Positions 32,362 through 44,760 of a stretch of DNA of 64,000 nt are shown piece by piece. Origin of the DNA: Collybiopsis luxurians FD-317 M1. Its lineage: Eukaryota; Basidiomycota; Agaricomycetes; Agaricales; Omphalotaceae. The stretch is from contig KN834752.1 of assembly GCA_000827265.1 (NCBI GenBank), positions 496,001 through 560,000 on the forward strand, read 5' to 3'. The notes beneath the pieces were generated by a model, which was not told where the DNA came from, made no database searches, and saw nothing but the letters and a program-made list of their open reading frames with translations. A program made the translations under genes and the position numbers. Every line of letters starts with the position of its first letter. Position 1 is the first letter of the stretch.

Positions 32362-35095
32362 TCAGAAAAAATCAACGTCTTCAACCATCGGCTGATGGTC
32401 TTGGGGTTCTCCGCCCTTTGGAGCCTTCGTTTTCTTCGCCTCCTCCCTCTGATTCAACAGGACGGTAAAAGCGAGGACCTGGCGTTGCGCCTGGCCCTGT
32501 CCCTTGCCTTGCTCCTTCGGAACCCCACTAGGACCGGGCATTGATGGCTGCGATGCAGACGCAATCTTGGCCTTTTTAGCTCTTGAAAGGCCCGGTAAGA
32601 AGGGAGCCAGAGTTTTATGCTTCAGCTTAGCAAGTTCCGGCTTGGCTTGCATCTTCCCTTTGCTGGCAGTCTTACCGCCGGTAGGTTCACCAAGAGTTAG
32701 GGCAATAATGTTGTCTATTTCGTCGTCAGATGCATATCCGCCCGGAGCAGTAGCAGTCGCCATTTCGGTTGCGCTTAAGCTTGGAGTACGGATAAGAGTT
32801 CGAGAAGTTGCTTGAGTAGATGACGAACGACGAGTAGAAGGGCGACGAGGAGAGGGAGCGTGAGCGGATGTGAAGGAGGGTCTGCGAGGTGAAGGAGAGT
32901 AAATGGGTGCAGTGGAGGTGGAAGGGTGACCATTGCCAAGGGCTCGGAAAGAATCCTGTCTTGTCAAACGAGGCCGAGACGGAATTGTTGGCACGAGCCC
33001 TCTAGGTGGATTTTCGATTTCCGCCTCCGTTTCGCTGGCAGGTGAAGCTTCTTCAGTCTCAGTCACTGCTTCTTCTTCCTCTGCTTCTTTTGGCGCATAT
33101 ATCTCTTTCCACACATCATCGCGACTGCCCCTGTAGAGAACCCGATCGGGAAGTACCCGTGCATGGAATTTACGCCTAACGATCTTGCTTATAGCTCCAT
33201 GAATAACGTGCATGTGAGTCCTCAGAAGTTTGCATGAGTCAAATACAATGGTGGACAAGAGGATGAAGGGGTGAGGTGAAGGAGAACCTTCACGCATAGT
33301 TGGACGATTGAAGAAAACTTCTGAATGAGTCCATTCAAAATTCCAAACCGGAGGCAATGAGCTGTCCGGATTCTGGCACTGTTTCCGGATAATTGAGGTC
33401 GGAAATGGAGGAGCAGCACGAGCTAAATGAGAGCCCTCTGAGTCAGCTGGAGATTGTAGAGAGTGCGATCTTGTACTTTGAGGATCAAAGTATGCTGGCT
33501 TAGCAGGCGAAAATCCAGGGACGCAAAGACGAAGACGAGATTCGGATAGCGTAGACATCATAGATGGTGATAATGACAACATATCAAATTCCTGAGCGAG
33601 GAGCGAGACTTCATGCGCCTTGGAAACAGCCGTCAGACAGAGACCTTGAGAGTGAGCATCACGTTCACTTACACTTCGAAAATTCTTTCCGACGACTGTG
33701 GTCTTGATTGCATGAAGCTTGTAATATCGCAAAATTGACAGAATCGCTATGACGCCAGGGTGATTGACCAAATCTTCTGCGGTCAGATTCACCCAATTCA
33801 CGAAGACATCCTGCATGTCAGATTTTTCATGCCAAGATAGGATCTGATCGTTCAAATGATTATTAGGTCAAATTACAGAATGAGAATGTACCCACAACAC
33901 CAACATCAACGGTAATGCATGTAGGATTAGCCTCTGCACATGCAATCGCGTGCATCAATCCTGAAACCAGATATAAATTCGTGCGGATGCTGAACTGGGC
34001 TTCCAGCTGGGCTGCGGCGATGACACCAGGCTGTGTTGCCGGAATCTGGTATGGAAATTTGAGAGGACGATATAAGAAGGGAAAAAAGTACATACTCCGA
34101 TGACGACACGATTTCCTTCAATACCTGCTTTGAGAAAAACAGAGAGCAACCTCTTGGCATGCTCAATAATGTTTTTGACAGTCCGGCTCGTCTCCTCTTC
34201 TGGAGAAGTGGTAAATATATCGGTAGCTTCTGGCCCTTGAACGCGCTCTGGATTCTTCGGGATAGCGCAGAGTGGATCTATAAATGTGAAATGCGGCCCC
34301 TGAACACGATCCATCATTTCGACGCCTAGTTCGACGAGCTGATGCAGGGTCAGAGATCGCTATCAACCAAATCAATACAGCCAAGCGTACCAAGTGGCAA
34401 AACACCAACTGCTTGAACCGAGAGAGCCTCGAGTTTTTTTCAAGAACGTTCTTCAAAGCTTTCTTACTATCAGATTAAAGGAATAAAAGCGTGTTCAGCA
34501 AGTTTCATTTCGAGTCGTACCTCTCGTACATGTCGGTCACCCTTTCAGTCGCAGCAAATAAGTGGTATGAACGGGATAGGCGAGGGCCGCTTCCGGGTTT
34601 GAGAACAATTTTAGGAGTCAGTTCTGAAGCATCCGGCCTGCGTTCTGCCAAAGCTGTAGAGTACATTGGTGAGTTTCAGTCGTAGAGTAAAGTTCCCTTG
34701 AACCAACCTATGTGATCGAATGCTTCTCCGATGATATGCGTCTTGGAAATTTTGATAGATCCTAAGAGTGTCCCTTGCCATTCTGGCACACCGACCTGCA
34801 TCCGAGACTGTTGATGAAACCTCAGACGTTCGCTTGGGAGAGTTTGAGGCAATGAACGAATATTTCGAGTGAGCCTCGAGTCGGAGCGAGCGCTTGCTGA
34901 GGTAGAGAGTAAATCGACGCCTGGCATTTCGCAATTTGGGTGAAAGATACTAGAAGCAGAAGGTAGTTGCCACCGCTGGTAAGCCCTCAAGGTACTTCGA
35001 GCATCGTGCCGATGAACAATGAATTTCCTTTTACGGCCAAGATGCGAGAGCGCACAATTACTTTGTCTATTGTCTTCTAGAATGGGGCAAGTCAT
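32362..35095 (-). CDS. Transaldolase-like protein lacking catalytic lysine
   Basis: Seven exons join in phase: 34708-35095, 34521-34653, 34391-34466, 34096-34338, 33896-34045, 33673-33843 and 32362-33618, giving about 805 residues if translation starts at 35095, or 749 from the ATG at 34927. The central part matches the transaldolase barrel: LVELGVEMMDRVQG, HAKRLLSVFLKAGIEGNRVV, then IPATQPGVIAAAQLEAQFSI, RTNLYLVSGLMHAIACAEAN, ILSWHEK, ILRYYKLHAIKTTVVGKNFR and LAQEFDMLSLSPSMM. Transaldolases form a Schiff base through a lysine in the motif LIKIPAT; here the motif reads VIGIPAT, so that lysine is glycine. The SPFVGR motif is also lost (VDVGV). The enzyme reaction is therefore unlikely. After residue 420 a long Ser/Arg/Glu-rich tail follows (PSPRRPSTRRSSS), ending in a Lys-rich segment. 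The N-terminal 150 residues are not recognised and are the least secure. Confidence 0.72.
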
Positions 35096-37478
35096 ATCGT
35101 GGTGACCAATCGAAAGCCAAAGACATACGTCAAGCCCGGAGCGTCTGCCAAAAAAAAAAAGGACAGAGGCACACTGGGTTGCAACTCAAGCGTCCTTCAT
35201 CCATCGAAGAGATATAGCCACCTTCCGCAGTGATCACTCTGTTTGCAAACAGGTGTTCAGGGTTGATTGAGCTTCGAAGGAGGGAAGAGATTGTAGAGCT
35301 TAGGCAAAATGGAATATCCTGTCAGCAATACAGTAGCTTTTGCTTCCCTCGGTCACTGAACGCACCTACCAGGCTACGCCGGCTGTGCTATATCCGGTCA
35401 TTCTTTTCATCAACGACGAGTGTGAACACTGTCTGAACAGAACAATAGTTAGGAGTGAGGGGCAGCATACCAAATTCGATTGTCGTAGATAGCTATACGG
35501 ACTTCTACGGAGAGTGTCTGATAAATTGTACAAAGGTACAATTCACCTACGTCCTGCCGGACTCATTAGGCTAGTTCCTCGAAACTTCCAGCCGCCAGCA
35601 CTACCGTGCGAATCCATGCAGCAATCTGAAAATTGCAACCTGGTCTCATTCGGAAAAGTACCAAACTTTGTGGACTACTGCTTCAGGAGCACTGCAAGTC
35701 GTATATGGTTCGGGGCGCTTGGACATAGCCGGGCGCTTAGCACATCAACGGCCGAACGATTACCATCGATAACGATTCCAGTCACAGAGGCATTCGGATT
35801 CCGTCGGCATGTCTTCACATCGTTTTCAACGCTAATTTATGCTTCATAAAAAGACCGTGCTCCATGCACCCATCTGGTTCTAATCATCACGTCAAACCCA
35901 AAGGATAGTGAAATGAAATTTTGCTGTAGCAAATCGAAGATTCGAATATACAGATTGATACAAATCTATCAAGTCGTTCACAGAACGATAAAAACCTTCC
36001 TGGGGCCATCATTTAACAGCTTTAGGCCGGGAGGACCACAACTCTGGTGATTTGCCAGAAGCTAAACCAAAGGAAAAGGCTCCTTACCGGAATCTAACGA
36101 CCGGGCGGAATCAGTGCATTTGTCCCTTTGAGCTTGATATCCACGCGTCACAACACCTGTCTGCATCCATTTACATCGACCCTCTGTCAATAGCATGTCG
36201 TTCAGATTCCCTTTTCGAACACAAATCCTTCTATATTCAGAAATCTTTCCACCTATCCCCTGCGCGCCCATATGATGAACCCATAAGCTGCAGCCACTGT
36301 CTCCGGAGCTTTAGCATCGCAACGACAGTGCATCCCATATGATTATAATGCATATTTTGACCTAAATTTGTCATATATTCGCACCTTTCAGCAACTTACT
36401 TCAAGTCTGTCATTCCTATTTTTGTCTATGTCACTCATCAGAGGATAATTTATGGACGAAAAGCTAAAAAGTGGTCTCATAATTGATATTGACAGAATCG
36501 ATTTTGAATACCTTGCGGTGATTATTTCTAGTTAAGAGTCACGGATATACCCTCATTGGGTTGTAGTAATTTCCCAGTTCGAAATGTATATGCCTGAGTC
36601 TATGAATCCTCCGGGGGAAGTCGGAAAATTTTTGACAAGGACGTTTTTAATTCAAGGGTTTTTAAGAACTTCCAGTTGCGAAATATGTACTTAAGTCTGG
36701 ATGGAGCTCCACATGTGCAGTAGATGCACTTTGATCTCTCTCTCCTAGAATTGATTGAATCCGTCTCGAATTCTCCGTCATAACTTGAAAATTGCGATCC
36801 ATGCAAGCCCGAGATCTTGTACATTTTGTCCGGCAAATAGCGAATATGCATCACTGTGCTGGATAATAAACATGAACAGAACCAATTACATAGCGGGATA
36901 AACCATCATGATTGTGGCATCTTTCGGGTACGCTGTCCAACTATCACCCGTATCTCTATCCACTTATGAACGTGCTAGCTCTGACCGCTTATTTGCGCGC
37001 ATCTCATGAACTTCGGATGAAGAATCTATCCGGAATCCACATAAATCGTCGCTCAATGGAGCATGACATTCTCCAGAGCCACAGAATCAGAATCGATCAA
37101 CTTCGGGCAGGCATGCCCACTATCAGAGTCACGACGATTGAAGCTGCAACGGAAAGCAGTGCGGCGAGATATTTTTGGTTCCTTGCGATTCGCTAAGAGA
37201 CACCCGACTGAAGTAAGTTACCATGTACATTGACACTTGGGTTTTTGCCCACTATCAGAGTCACGACGATTGAAGCTGCGGCGAGATATTTTTGGTTCCT
37301 CGCAAATTCGGTAAGAGACACCCGACTGAAGTAAGTTACCATGCACATTGAGACTTGGGTTTTGGTGTGGAAAGCTTTGTTATTAATTTCCAATTGAGGG
37401 CATAAATGCACTTCTCGATGCCATGAATGTTGTGTTGCGCCACAGACGCGCTCAACGTTCGATGTGGTCGAGGGTCAC
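35096..37478. other. intergenic region, no gene supported
   Basis: These 2.4 kb lie upstream of the transaldolase-like gene and upstream of GPI11. Open frames are short and unrecognised. An A/T-run lies near 35150-35160. The only clear structure is the tandem duplication at 37115-37363. Confidence 0.45.
37115..37363. repeat. imperfect tandem duplication, two units of about 120-130 bp
   Basis: Two adjacent direct copies begin with GCCCACTATCAGAGTCACGA and end with ACTTGGGTTTT. Copy 1 covers about 37115-37246 and copy 2 about 37247-37363. Copy 1 has about 13-16 extra bases near 37149-37164, and there are a few single-base differences, such as CATGTACATTGACAC against CATGCACATTGAGAC. It lies just upstream of GPI11 in non-coding DNA. 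Confidence 0.9.
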
Positions 37479-38665
37479 ATGAACGCGAAAGGAATCACGA
37501 GACTCGGTAAAACGTGCAACTTCACGACAACGTCGTCGAACGACATGAAACGAAAGTTAGCCAAGAAGCCTGTTTCTGGCGCTCCTATAGCATCTGAATC
37601 CAATGTGCCTACTGGGGAGAGTCTAGTCTCTCATGAAGATCCTCCATTTTTCCCCTTTGCACGCTACACTAGTCTTGTCGGTGTAAACTCCAGCTTGATG
37701 GTCTTTGTTGGCCTCTTCTTCCCGCGTTCAACGACTTTATTGAACTCTGATACTTACCCTGCCCAAAGGACCTCCCGTGACAGGCCGCAGCATCCATTCT
37801 TAGATCCTTTAACCGCCAGCCCAGTTTCAACATTGGCGTATATCTGTTTTGGGATCATGATTCTTCAAGCATGGTGGGGTGGATGGGTGCGGCATTGGTG
37901 GATTGATCAAAACTTGAAGGGAACCAAAGAGGACAAAAAGATGCAGAGGCGGGATTTAGATGGAAGGAAATTTGCGGTGAGATCGATTTCTTATGTTGCA
38001 ACAGCACGTCGGTAATTTCGTGGCAGCAATACCTAAAAGCCTGGATATTTGTACTGGGTACCTCCATTGTTTTATACGCAGTCTTAGTCTTCCTTGGCGC
38101 TCCTTTCCTGAGGTGGGCAAACCTCAAATCTAACCTTGTCCTGTTTCTAAATTACATCCAGTTGTGCACCTCAGACCTACCTCCTCGCACTCCTCCTCGC
38201 AATCCTGACTATTGTTCCCCCTGCGTACACCTTTGGGCCGATATCTGTGTCTTCCGAGACCGAAAGTTTGTTAATCAGATTGTCGTGGACCAGACTCTTT
38301 GCAGAATTCCAGTCGGTGTTTTCCAACCTGTAGAGTATCCTGACTTTGATGCTATCCCACAGAATTCGCGGCCCCGTTGAACGAGCAATGGTATATCCTG
38401 CTGTTGGGACAATTATTGGCAGCTGGCTCGGGGTTATACCCATAGCCCTGGACTGGGACAGGCCCTGGCAGGTTGGCTTCGCTGAATTTTTTTTTTTCTT
38501 CTTGAACATGTGACAATGGTGTTTTCGTAGGTGTGGCCGTTGACTCCCGCATATGGAGCTCTCATTGGCTACATTACTGCGTCGATGGCAGCATTAACTG
38601 TAAGCGGTATCAAAGCACTTGCCGATGAACATATCCGTGCCTTGAACAATAACAGGCAAAGCTAG
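37479..38665 (+). CDS. GPI11: GPI-anchor biosynthesis protein Gpi11/PIG-F
   Basis: PIG-F/Gpi11 is a multi-pass ER membrane protein that helps add ethanolamine phosphate to the GPI core through its partners Gpi7 and Gpi13. Five exons, 37479-37976, 38027-38112, 38162-38311, 38363-38471 and 38531-38665, join in phase to give about 325 residues. Hydrophobic helices are clear: [72 protein letters not shown] and [20 protein letters not shown]. The [19 protein letters not shown] stretch and the preceding RLFAEF are typical of the family. The start may be 37479 or an in-frame ATG at 37545; the first 60 residues are polar and not conserved. The gene converges on the PHO13-type phosphatase with 76 bp between stops. 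The same window also encodes a CFEM protein that is a likely GPI-anchored client. Confidence 0.88.
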
Positions 38666-38741
38666 CGTGTACTTCTGACTCCGTCATCAACCTTATCTCT
38701 ATGTACTCTAACTCTAATGGAAGCATTTACACAGTTCCTGT

Positions 38742-39942
38742 CTACTTTTCGGCCGAACGAAGGTCTCCAATGGACGCCGTGATGAAGTCGGGTTTTATGC
38801 TAGATGCGTTCGGGCCTGAGACTTGATTTTCCGACGTAATTCCTGAGGCCTTGTTGAGCTCGTTGTATCTTCAATGGCGAATGATACATACCTGTCAGAA
38901 CCAGCAGCGTCGATACACCTCCGGCCTGCCCGAACAGGATGTCAGTGTTCAGCCTGTCACCAACCATTATGGTGCGTGTCGGGTCGAATTGAACTCTACT
39001 GCATATCAACAAGGCAATCATGACTGAAAAAAAAGGGACCAACTTTGCCTTGATACAGTCGAGCATTGTTTTGGCTGGTTTCCCAATACTGACAGGATCT
39101 TTTCCGAGGGCGTACCGAAGAGGTGCACTTATCGCGCCTGCCCCGGGAAGGAGCCCGTGTGCACTCGGGTATGTGCTGTCTTCATTCGTTGCAATGAACT
39201 GACAGCCTGGATTGCGCGTGAGATATTGAAAAGCCTTCGATAGTTTGGTATAATTGATTGCAGTGTCCAGGCCGCAAACAACTGCAGCCACATCTGGGTC
39301 CATAGTAAAATTTTCCAATGAAAAAGTATCCAAAGTTTTGTCAGCAGGGTCCTAGACCAAACCATTCGAGGAAAATATCAACCAGACGAAGAATGCAATT
39401 TCGATCCGGGATTGAAGGAGCTTACGGTGCCACCGACGTATGCAACACCTTCATCACGCAATTCTTCTTCCAAGCCTGCCATTCCGATAACATATACTTT
39501 CTTGTCTTTTGAAAGATTCATCACAGAAGAGATATACACAGCGGTCGCGTATGCAGATCCATAAATCTCATCCTAGGAGTCCACGGAGATTTCAAGTTGG
39601 ATTGACGCGAAACCGCCGAGTAATGACAGGAGACTCACCACATGTGCTTCAACCCCCAACTGGTCAAATTTGGTCTTGTAACTTCTCCTAGATTTGGTGG
39701 CGTTGTTGGTTACAAAAAGAATCTTTTTCTCTGCAAGTCAAGGGGAATGTGTGAAACACGAAGTAAATTCAGGAGATGAGAATGATTGACTGACTGCGCT
39801 CACGAAGAAGTCGCAGGACTTCAACGGCGCCATCGATGAGTGTGTCTCCATGCCACAACACTCCATCACAGTCGAACATCCACGTCTCATAATTATCGAT
39901 TAATTGTGCATAATCTCTTGGGGTCGATAGGCGACTGCTCAT
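38742..39942 (-). CDS. PHO13: HAD-family phosphatase, PHO13/phosphoglycolate phosphatase type
   Basis: This soluble HAD-superfamily phosphatase acts on p-nitrophenyl phosphate in vitro; in cells the family repairs metabolic side products such as 2-phosphoglycolate. Six exons join in phase: 39804-39942, 39639-39730, 39426-39572, 39044-39351, 38892-38998 and 38742-38842, giving 297 residues. The HAD motifs are in place: motif I WMFDCDGVLWHGD near residue 22, motif II FVTNNATKSR, the lysine motif SIGKPAKTML and the acidic motif VGDRLNTDILFG. The C-terminus GITSENQVSGPNASSIKPDF and SIGDL match the family only when the last intron is removed; reading through it gives an aberrant end. It diverges from ERG2 over 792 bp. 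The assignment is secure, with the physiological substrate inferred. Confidence 0.93.
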
Positions 39943-40734
39943 AGCGATGATGGCGGTCGGATGGAAAGATGTGAGATTAGATTATCAACCGGCGCTTCGA
40001 TCGTTGAATATGTTCTGTCCACCTGCAAGTCGTACTCCAGGCTTGCTCCAGGTTTAGATTGACGATTCTCTTACCCCGCGGCCATCCACCGATCTCGTCG
40101 TTGGTCTTAACTCCGACTCCGCTGTAACTGCGACCAGCCTTTCATTGCTCCTGCGGCCTGACCTCCGGAGGGTCAAGATCATTATCGACTGAGATCTAAT
40201 CATCTAGACTGCTGCCCAAAATATCGAACTGCGGCCTGTTTCAACGTGTCTCTGGACTTAATCGAACTCTCAAGCACTTATGTATAACCAGAAAAACTGG
40301 AAGCTCCGGCGATCCTTCCAGTGCGAGCATAGAGTCGCATGGATTACATGGCTGATCAATGAACACAACTTCAGTTGTTTGTTCGCGCGGAAGTTTCCCT
40401 GCTCAAACCAGAATGGTGTTTTTACCGAGACACACGGAAGTCGAAAAGGTGCCTTTTGCACGATATGCAGTCATCAGCTCAGTAATGGATGTGTAGAAGA
40501 TGAGGGCAGACGCCCAATCCCCTGGAATTCGAGCTCGAATCCTGTATAGTCCCTGAGTATTGCGTTTGATTCATGGTCAAGCATCGTCACAGACAATCAA
40601 ACGACTCCCGGGCTGTATACATCCAGAATCATGTGAGCGCGACCAAAAAAAAAAAAAAGGTAAAACATCGTTCGATTGCACTCATCCTTGATATAGAATC
40701 CATGCAGCTGTAATGTCCCTGATCCATCCTCTAA
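39943..40734. promoter_or_regulatory. divergent promoter region of PHO13 and ERG2
   Basis: This 792 bp interval separates the start codons of two divergent genes and should hold both promoters and 5' leaders. Short open frames near 40.3 kb on both strands have no recognisable content. An A-run lies at about 40645-40658. No sterol-regulatory element could be named with confidence. Confidence 0.4.
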
Positions 40735-41582
40735 ATGGCCTCCAGCTTGAAAACCCTTCAAGGTCAACAGAAAATTGGGGTTGCTCCCCCTTATCCTCAA
40801 CGCACATTCAGAAAATGGATTTCGCGCCTTATATTCGCGTTACTCCTTGCCATGGCATGCGTGTGGCTTGACGCCATCAAAGTGAGACTTTCCATTTCCG
40901 CTACCGCACATATTTCGAAGAAAAAATTTAATAGAGCCGCTGGTATGTTCTCGACCCAAAAATCCTGCACGAGCTAGCGCAGTCAGCGATTGCGCAAGCC
41001 TCTACGCCGGATGACTTGGACGGAATGATTCGCCATATTGTAACCAATCTCACGAATACCTATCCATCCACCACCATTGCTTTGAATACAAATTCTGACG
41101 AATGGGTGTTCAACAACGCTGGTGGAGCAATGGGTGCAATGTACATCATCCATGCCAGTGTCACCGAATACCTGTTCATTTTCGGCACACCATTGGGCAC
41201 AGAGGGGCATACTGGTCGTCACACTGTTGACGATTACTTCCATATCCTTGTTGGAGAGCAATGGGCTTTCAGTCCTGGTCAATTGAAAATGGAACGCTAC
41301 CCCCCAGGAAGCGTTCATCATCTCCCTAGAGGGGCTGCGAAACAGTACAAGATGCATGAAGGGTGCTTTGCACTAGAATATGCTCGAGGTTCATTTCATT
41401 TTATCTTTCCTATTCCATGCGCAACTAGCATCTAAACTCCCTTTGTAGGATGGATCCCGTTTATGGTCCCATTTGGTTTTGCAGATGTTTTTACATCGAC
41501 GTTGGATGTACCAACCCTGTACCAAACAGTTCGGGTGACTATTCGTGAAATGGGGCGAAACTTATTCATTGGGAAAATATGA
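40735..41582 (+). CDS. ERG2: C-8 sterol isomerase Erg2
   Basis: Erg2 moves the C8 double bond to C7 in ergosterol synthesis, at the ER membrane, and is homologous to the animal sigma-1 receptor. Three exons, 40735-40881, 40935-41388 and 41449-41582, join in phase to give 244 residues, a normal length. A single N-terminal membrane anchor is visible (LIFALLLAMACVWLDAIK, residues about 33-50). The catalytic cupin-like domain follows, with WYVLDPKILHELAQ, EWVFNNAGGAMGAMYIIHAS, TEYLFIFGTPLGTEGHTGRH and DDYFHILVGEQWAF, including the His and acidic residues conserved in the family. The C-terminal amphipathic segment RVTIREMGRNLFIGKI ends the protein. The start is the first ATG. It is the target class of morpholine fungicides. 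The gene neighbours GPI11 and a sphingolipid gene, but no co-regulation is evident from sequence. Confidence 0.95.
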
Positions 41583-43035
41583 CATACATGCAACTTAACT
41601 ACATTGCATTTAGTTCATAAGATACGTAGTAAATATCGTACAGGCCGGCTCTCCTGATTGTCTTCTTGACTATCTTTACGGCGCTGAAGCCATCGCATGA
41701 GAGGATGGAATTCAAAGCAAGATATTTCATACTGCGCCACGTCCTGGTTTATATGGAGTCGCGTCAACCCTACTGTTGGCAATAATCCCTGCGACCGCCT
41801 CAGTCCGAACAGTGTTGTGACGGTTGGAGAAACGAGAGGCGTGTCTCGCTAAGACAAAGATATCTTCGTCGATTGTTAAAGGGGTGATTTAATTGCAAAA
41901 AAATAAGACCCCGAGATCCAATCCATTCGTCCTAGGACCGTAGGAGATCCCAGTCTTGAATGAATGTAGCTTGGGGGCTGCGGCAAAGCACCAGAAAGCA
42001 GAGCTACCGGAATTGCGTCCGATGGACGCATCCTGCTTGTGAAGAGCGGGAGAGCATCTGTGAAGGTCGAGAGCACGTTCTGTGACCTGTCGAGCGTGGA
42101 TGCTGACGTGCTCGAGTAAGGATGCATGGAGATATCAAAGCAGAGGACGAAGGGCTTGAAGTGGCGCATCGACTTCGAATCGTCGAAAGGCAGGACGGCG
42201 TTCAAAAGGCTTTCGCTTGTTCTGCCCTTCCCTCGGGCACCGTTATGCTGATATCCAGTGGTAAAGTCTTCCCGCTATGCGTGAGCCACGGCTCTCCACT
42301 AAGCACAGACTCAGGTAAGAATGAGTTTGGGAGGAATATGAGCAGAACCGGCGCAGAAGTGCAAGAAAATCTCGGAATGAGCTCTTCGGAAGGGGAGGAA
42401 GAATCATGGGTTCTTCGAACTTCTTCTGCTCGTCATAGAAACCTAGCCTTTGAAGTCTGTCCTTCCGAACTCCTCCCGCATGAGTAAAACTTGCAAGTCA
42501 GCTCTCGAAAAACGGCTTGATGCTGCAGCCATTTGTGAAAGCGTCAAGGAGAGTTTGAGGGCGCTGTAGGATCATCTTTTAAACTCTTGAGAAAAGTCAA
42601 AGCAAAGTCCAAAGGTCAAACCATAGGCGGTGAAAACAAGGCAGAGGAAAGGCTAATTGCAAGCCAGACCATCCAATTGTCTGATTTCCTTTCATCACTG
42701 TTCCCCAGCAGGAAATTATTTTCACTAGTACTTTTATATAAACATAGGTGACAGTTATTCTACCGAATAATTTACCTCAATTAAAACCCTAGGCTGACAT
42801 AAAGTCCTTAAGACAGACTAACCTGCAAGGCCCCAGCAAAGTCAACAATTTCGAACCAGTTTTGGATTGCATTTACTGCGGGGAACACATACACCTATCC
42901 AACAAGCAATCATCTCCTCGCGAAGATCCATAAGCACTTCCCTAGAAGCCAAATCCATATTCGAGTCGGCTGAGATGAGCTTGGAACAGGCCTCCCACTT
43001 CCATCGCTACGAAAAAATCCGGACTCAACATCATA
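41583..43035. other. convergent intergenic region, no gene supported
   Basis: These 1.45 kb lie between the ERG2 3' end (+) and the GT69 3' end (-). Two opposing open frames of about 110-120 codons overlap at 41.9-42.5 kb; neither has a recognisable domain or good flanking splice sites, and the antisense one is closed directly upstream by a stop. Confidence 0.4.
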
Positions 43036-44760
43036 TCATAGAACAATACTGCGATCGTGTCGAACGAGAACCGCGTCTTGTCTCCGGGACTTGTTCGACA
43101 TCTCCTCCCAAATAGGGTCGACATCAGGTCCTTCGAGGTCTCCTGCTCCGTCCCAACCCCAGCACCACACTGTAAGATGCGAGTGAACACATTGAGTTAG
43201 AAATAACGAGGCACGGAGTACGAAGCCCCGTGCTCGCTCAAGACATATGGACACTCACCATGACTAGGGCCAGGAACAAAGTTTAGCGCTTCGCTTTCCT
43301 CTTCTGTAAATAGCCTATCATGAGGGCCAAACCACGTTCGATCCTGAGGGTCGGTACGAGGGTTATCGGGGAGTCCACCCAGACGAACATATCCTCGAAT
43401 AGCGGTAAAATTTCGTCGTTGAGGATGTATGATATCATATACTTTCTGTAGGGAATACATTGTGAAAGAGGACACAAAGACTAGAGAAAAATACGCACTC
43501 GGTCATAAGCGAGCTTGACTCGCGGCACCATCATAATCCGTCCGTACCCAGATTCCCAGTAATCATTGCAAATCAACGAGCATTCACTAGCCGAACATTC
43601 TCCCTCTACAATCCTAGCCATCCTGAACTTGACATGCGGTGGGGTGTAGAACGGAGCGGGATCCAATACTGCGATACCATTCCAACAACTCTGAACCTGC
43701 ACCGGCAAGTGCGCTTGGAATCTCTCGGACGACGGTGGGTGATGGAAGATCATCTCAAACGGTGCATTTTCCAGTGCAGTCCCATTGATATCTCTGGCGA
43801 CCCAGTTGTCGTAAAATACAGGGGCACCAATTTCCTCGTGGAACATGTAATCAGCAGCGCAAGTTATACCAGCGTTGTTACGCCGGGACTGCCATATGAG
43901 CTCAAGAATGTCGTCTACACAAGGCAGAATGTCGTTCATGAAAACAATGGTATCAAAATATTCCCCTTCTGCGTCCCGAAGTTCATGCAATGGAACAAAC
44001 GCGGCGTTTCGTACTTCTGCCAGGTATTCGATACGATGGTTGAAGGCGCCGCGAGTTCGCATGGATGTCCGAATTGTGATACGCATTCCGGTGGAACGAG
44101 TGAGAGCATCATAGATTCGTAGGAGAGCTTTAGTCTGGTCGGTTGAGCCATTCTCGTATATAGATACAAAAACATTGTGATAGCCGAGAATGGCAGCAAT
44201 GCGGAAGAGGGTAGCAAAGAGGTCGGGAATAATGTCGAAAGAGTTGTAAAGATTGATGGCGAAGAAATATTTGTGTTCGCTTGGAATAAGGTCGCTTCTG
44301 AGAGGCTCGGCGACGTGTTCATCGGATGAGAGACCGAGACTATTGAGCCAGGATTTCTGTGAGGGAGTTTTGTGGCCGAAAAGAGGGGCATATCGTTCAC
44401 GAATTTGCTGGGCGTAAAGAGGCTGGACATTGGATGAAGTGGAACATTCCCTGGTATAATGAGGAGTAAGAGTAGTCAAGAGATCCAGAACGCGGTATCG
44501 CTGGTCCGGCGTTGGTAACTGTATAGGTTGTTTACTGTGCTGGCGTATTGTGGCTGGCGTGTGAGCACTTCTCCATTGCGGCGTTGGATTCTGAAGTCAG
44601 AAAAAATGAGAAGACGCAATGAAAAGACCAAGATATTACGGACGGAATTCCAGGAAGTGAGTTTGGCGAGTAAAAGGCCGCATACTACACCAATTGCGAT
44701 GGCGAGGGGGGTTGGAATTTTTCGCAGCTTCGCTTGAACGCTTGCTTGCTGTAAGACCAT
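43036..44760 (-). CDS. GT69 glycosyltransferase, CAP59/CMT1-like
   Basis: This is a type II Golgi membrane glycosyltransferase of the family that includes Cryptococcus CAP59 and the alpha-1,3-mannosyltransferase CMT1, which act in surface-glycan synthesis. Four exons, 44569-44760, 43499-44518, 43259-43445 and 43036-43169, join in phase to give 510 residues. The cytosolic tail is short; the anchor is LAIAIGVVCGLLLAKL at residues 16-31. The catalytic region shows EHKYFFAINLYNSFDIIPDLF, NVFVSIYENGSTDQT, FNHRIEYLAEVRNAAFVPL, DTIVFMNDILPCVDDILELI and FYDNWVARDING, all recognisable GT69 blocks. The C-terminus carries WCWGWDGAGD. An in-frame ATG at 44871 would add 37 residues with a basic stretch; the 44760 start gives a more typical tail length. 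It diverges from the amidohydrolase gene. Donor, acceptor and linkage remain unknown. Confidence 0.88.

Noticed and set aside
34611..34934. Alternative reading of the first exon of the transaldolase-like gene in another frame (MRNARRRFTLYL)
   Set aside because: It does not join in phase to the following exons, whereas the chosen frame does. The N-terminus remains uncertain.
42122..42487. Plus-strand frame of 121 codons between ERG2 and GT69
   Set aside because: No recognisable domain, in a convergent 3' region, and no supporting splice context.
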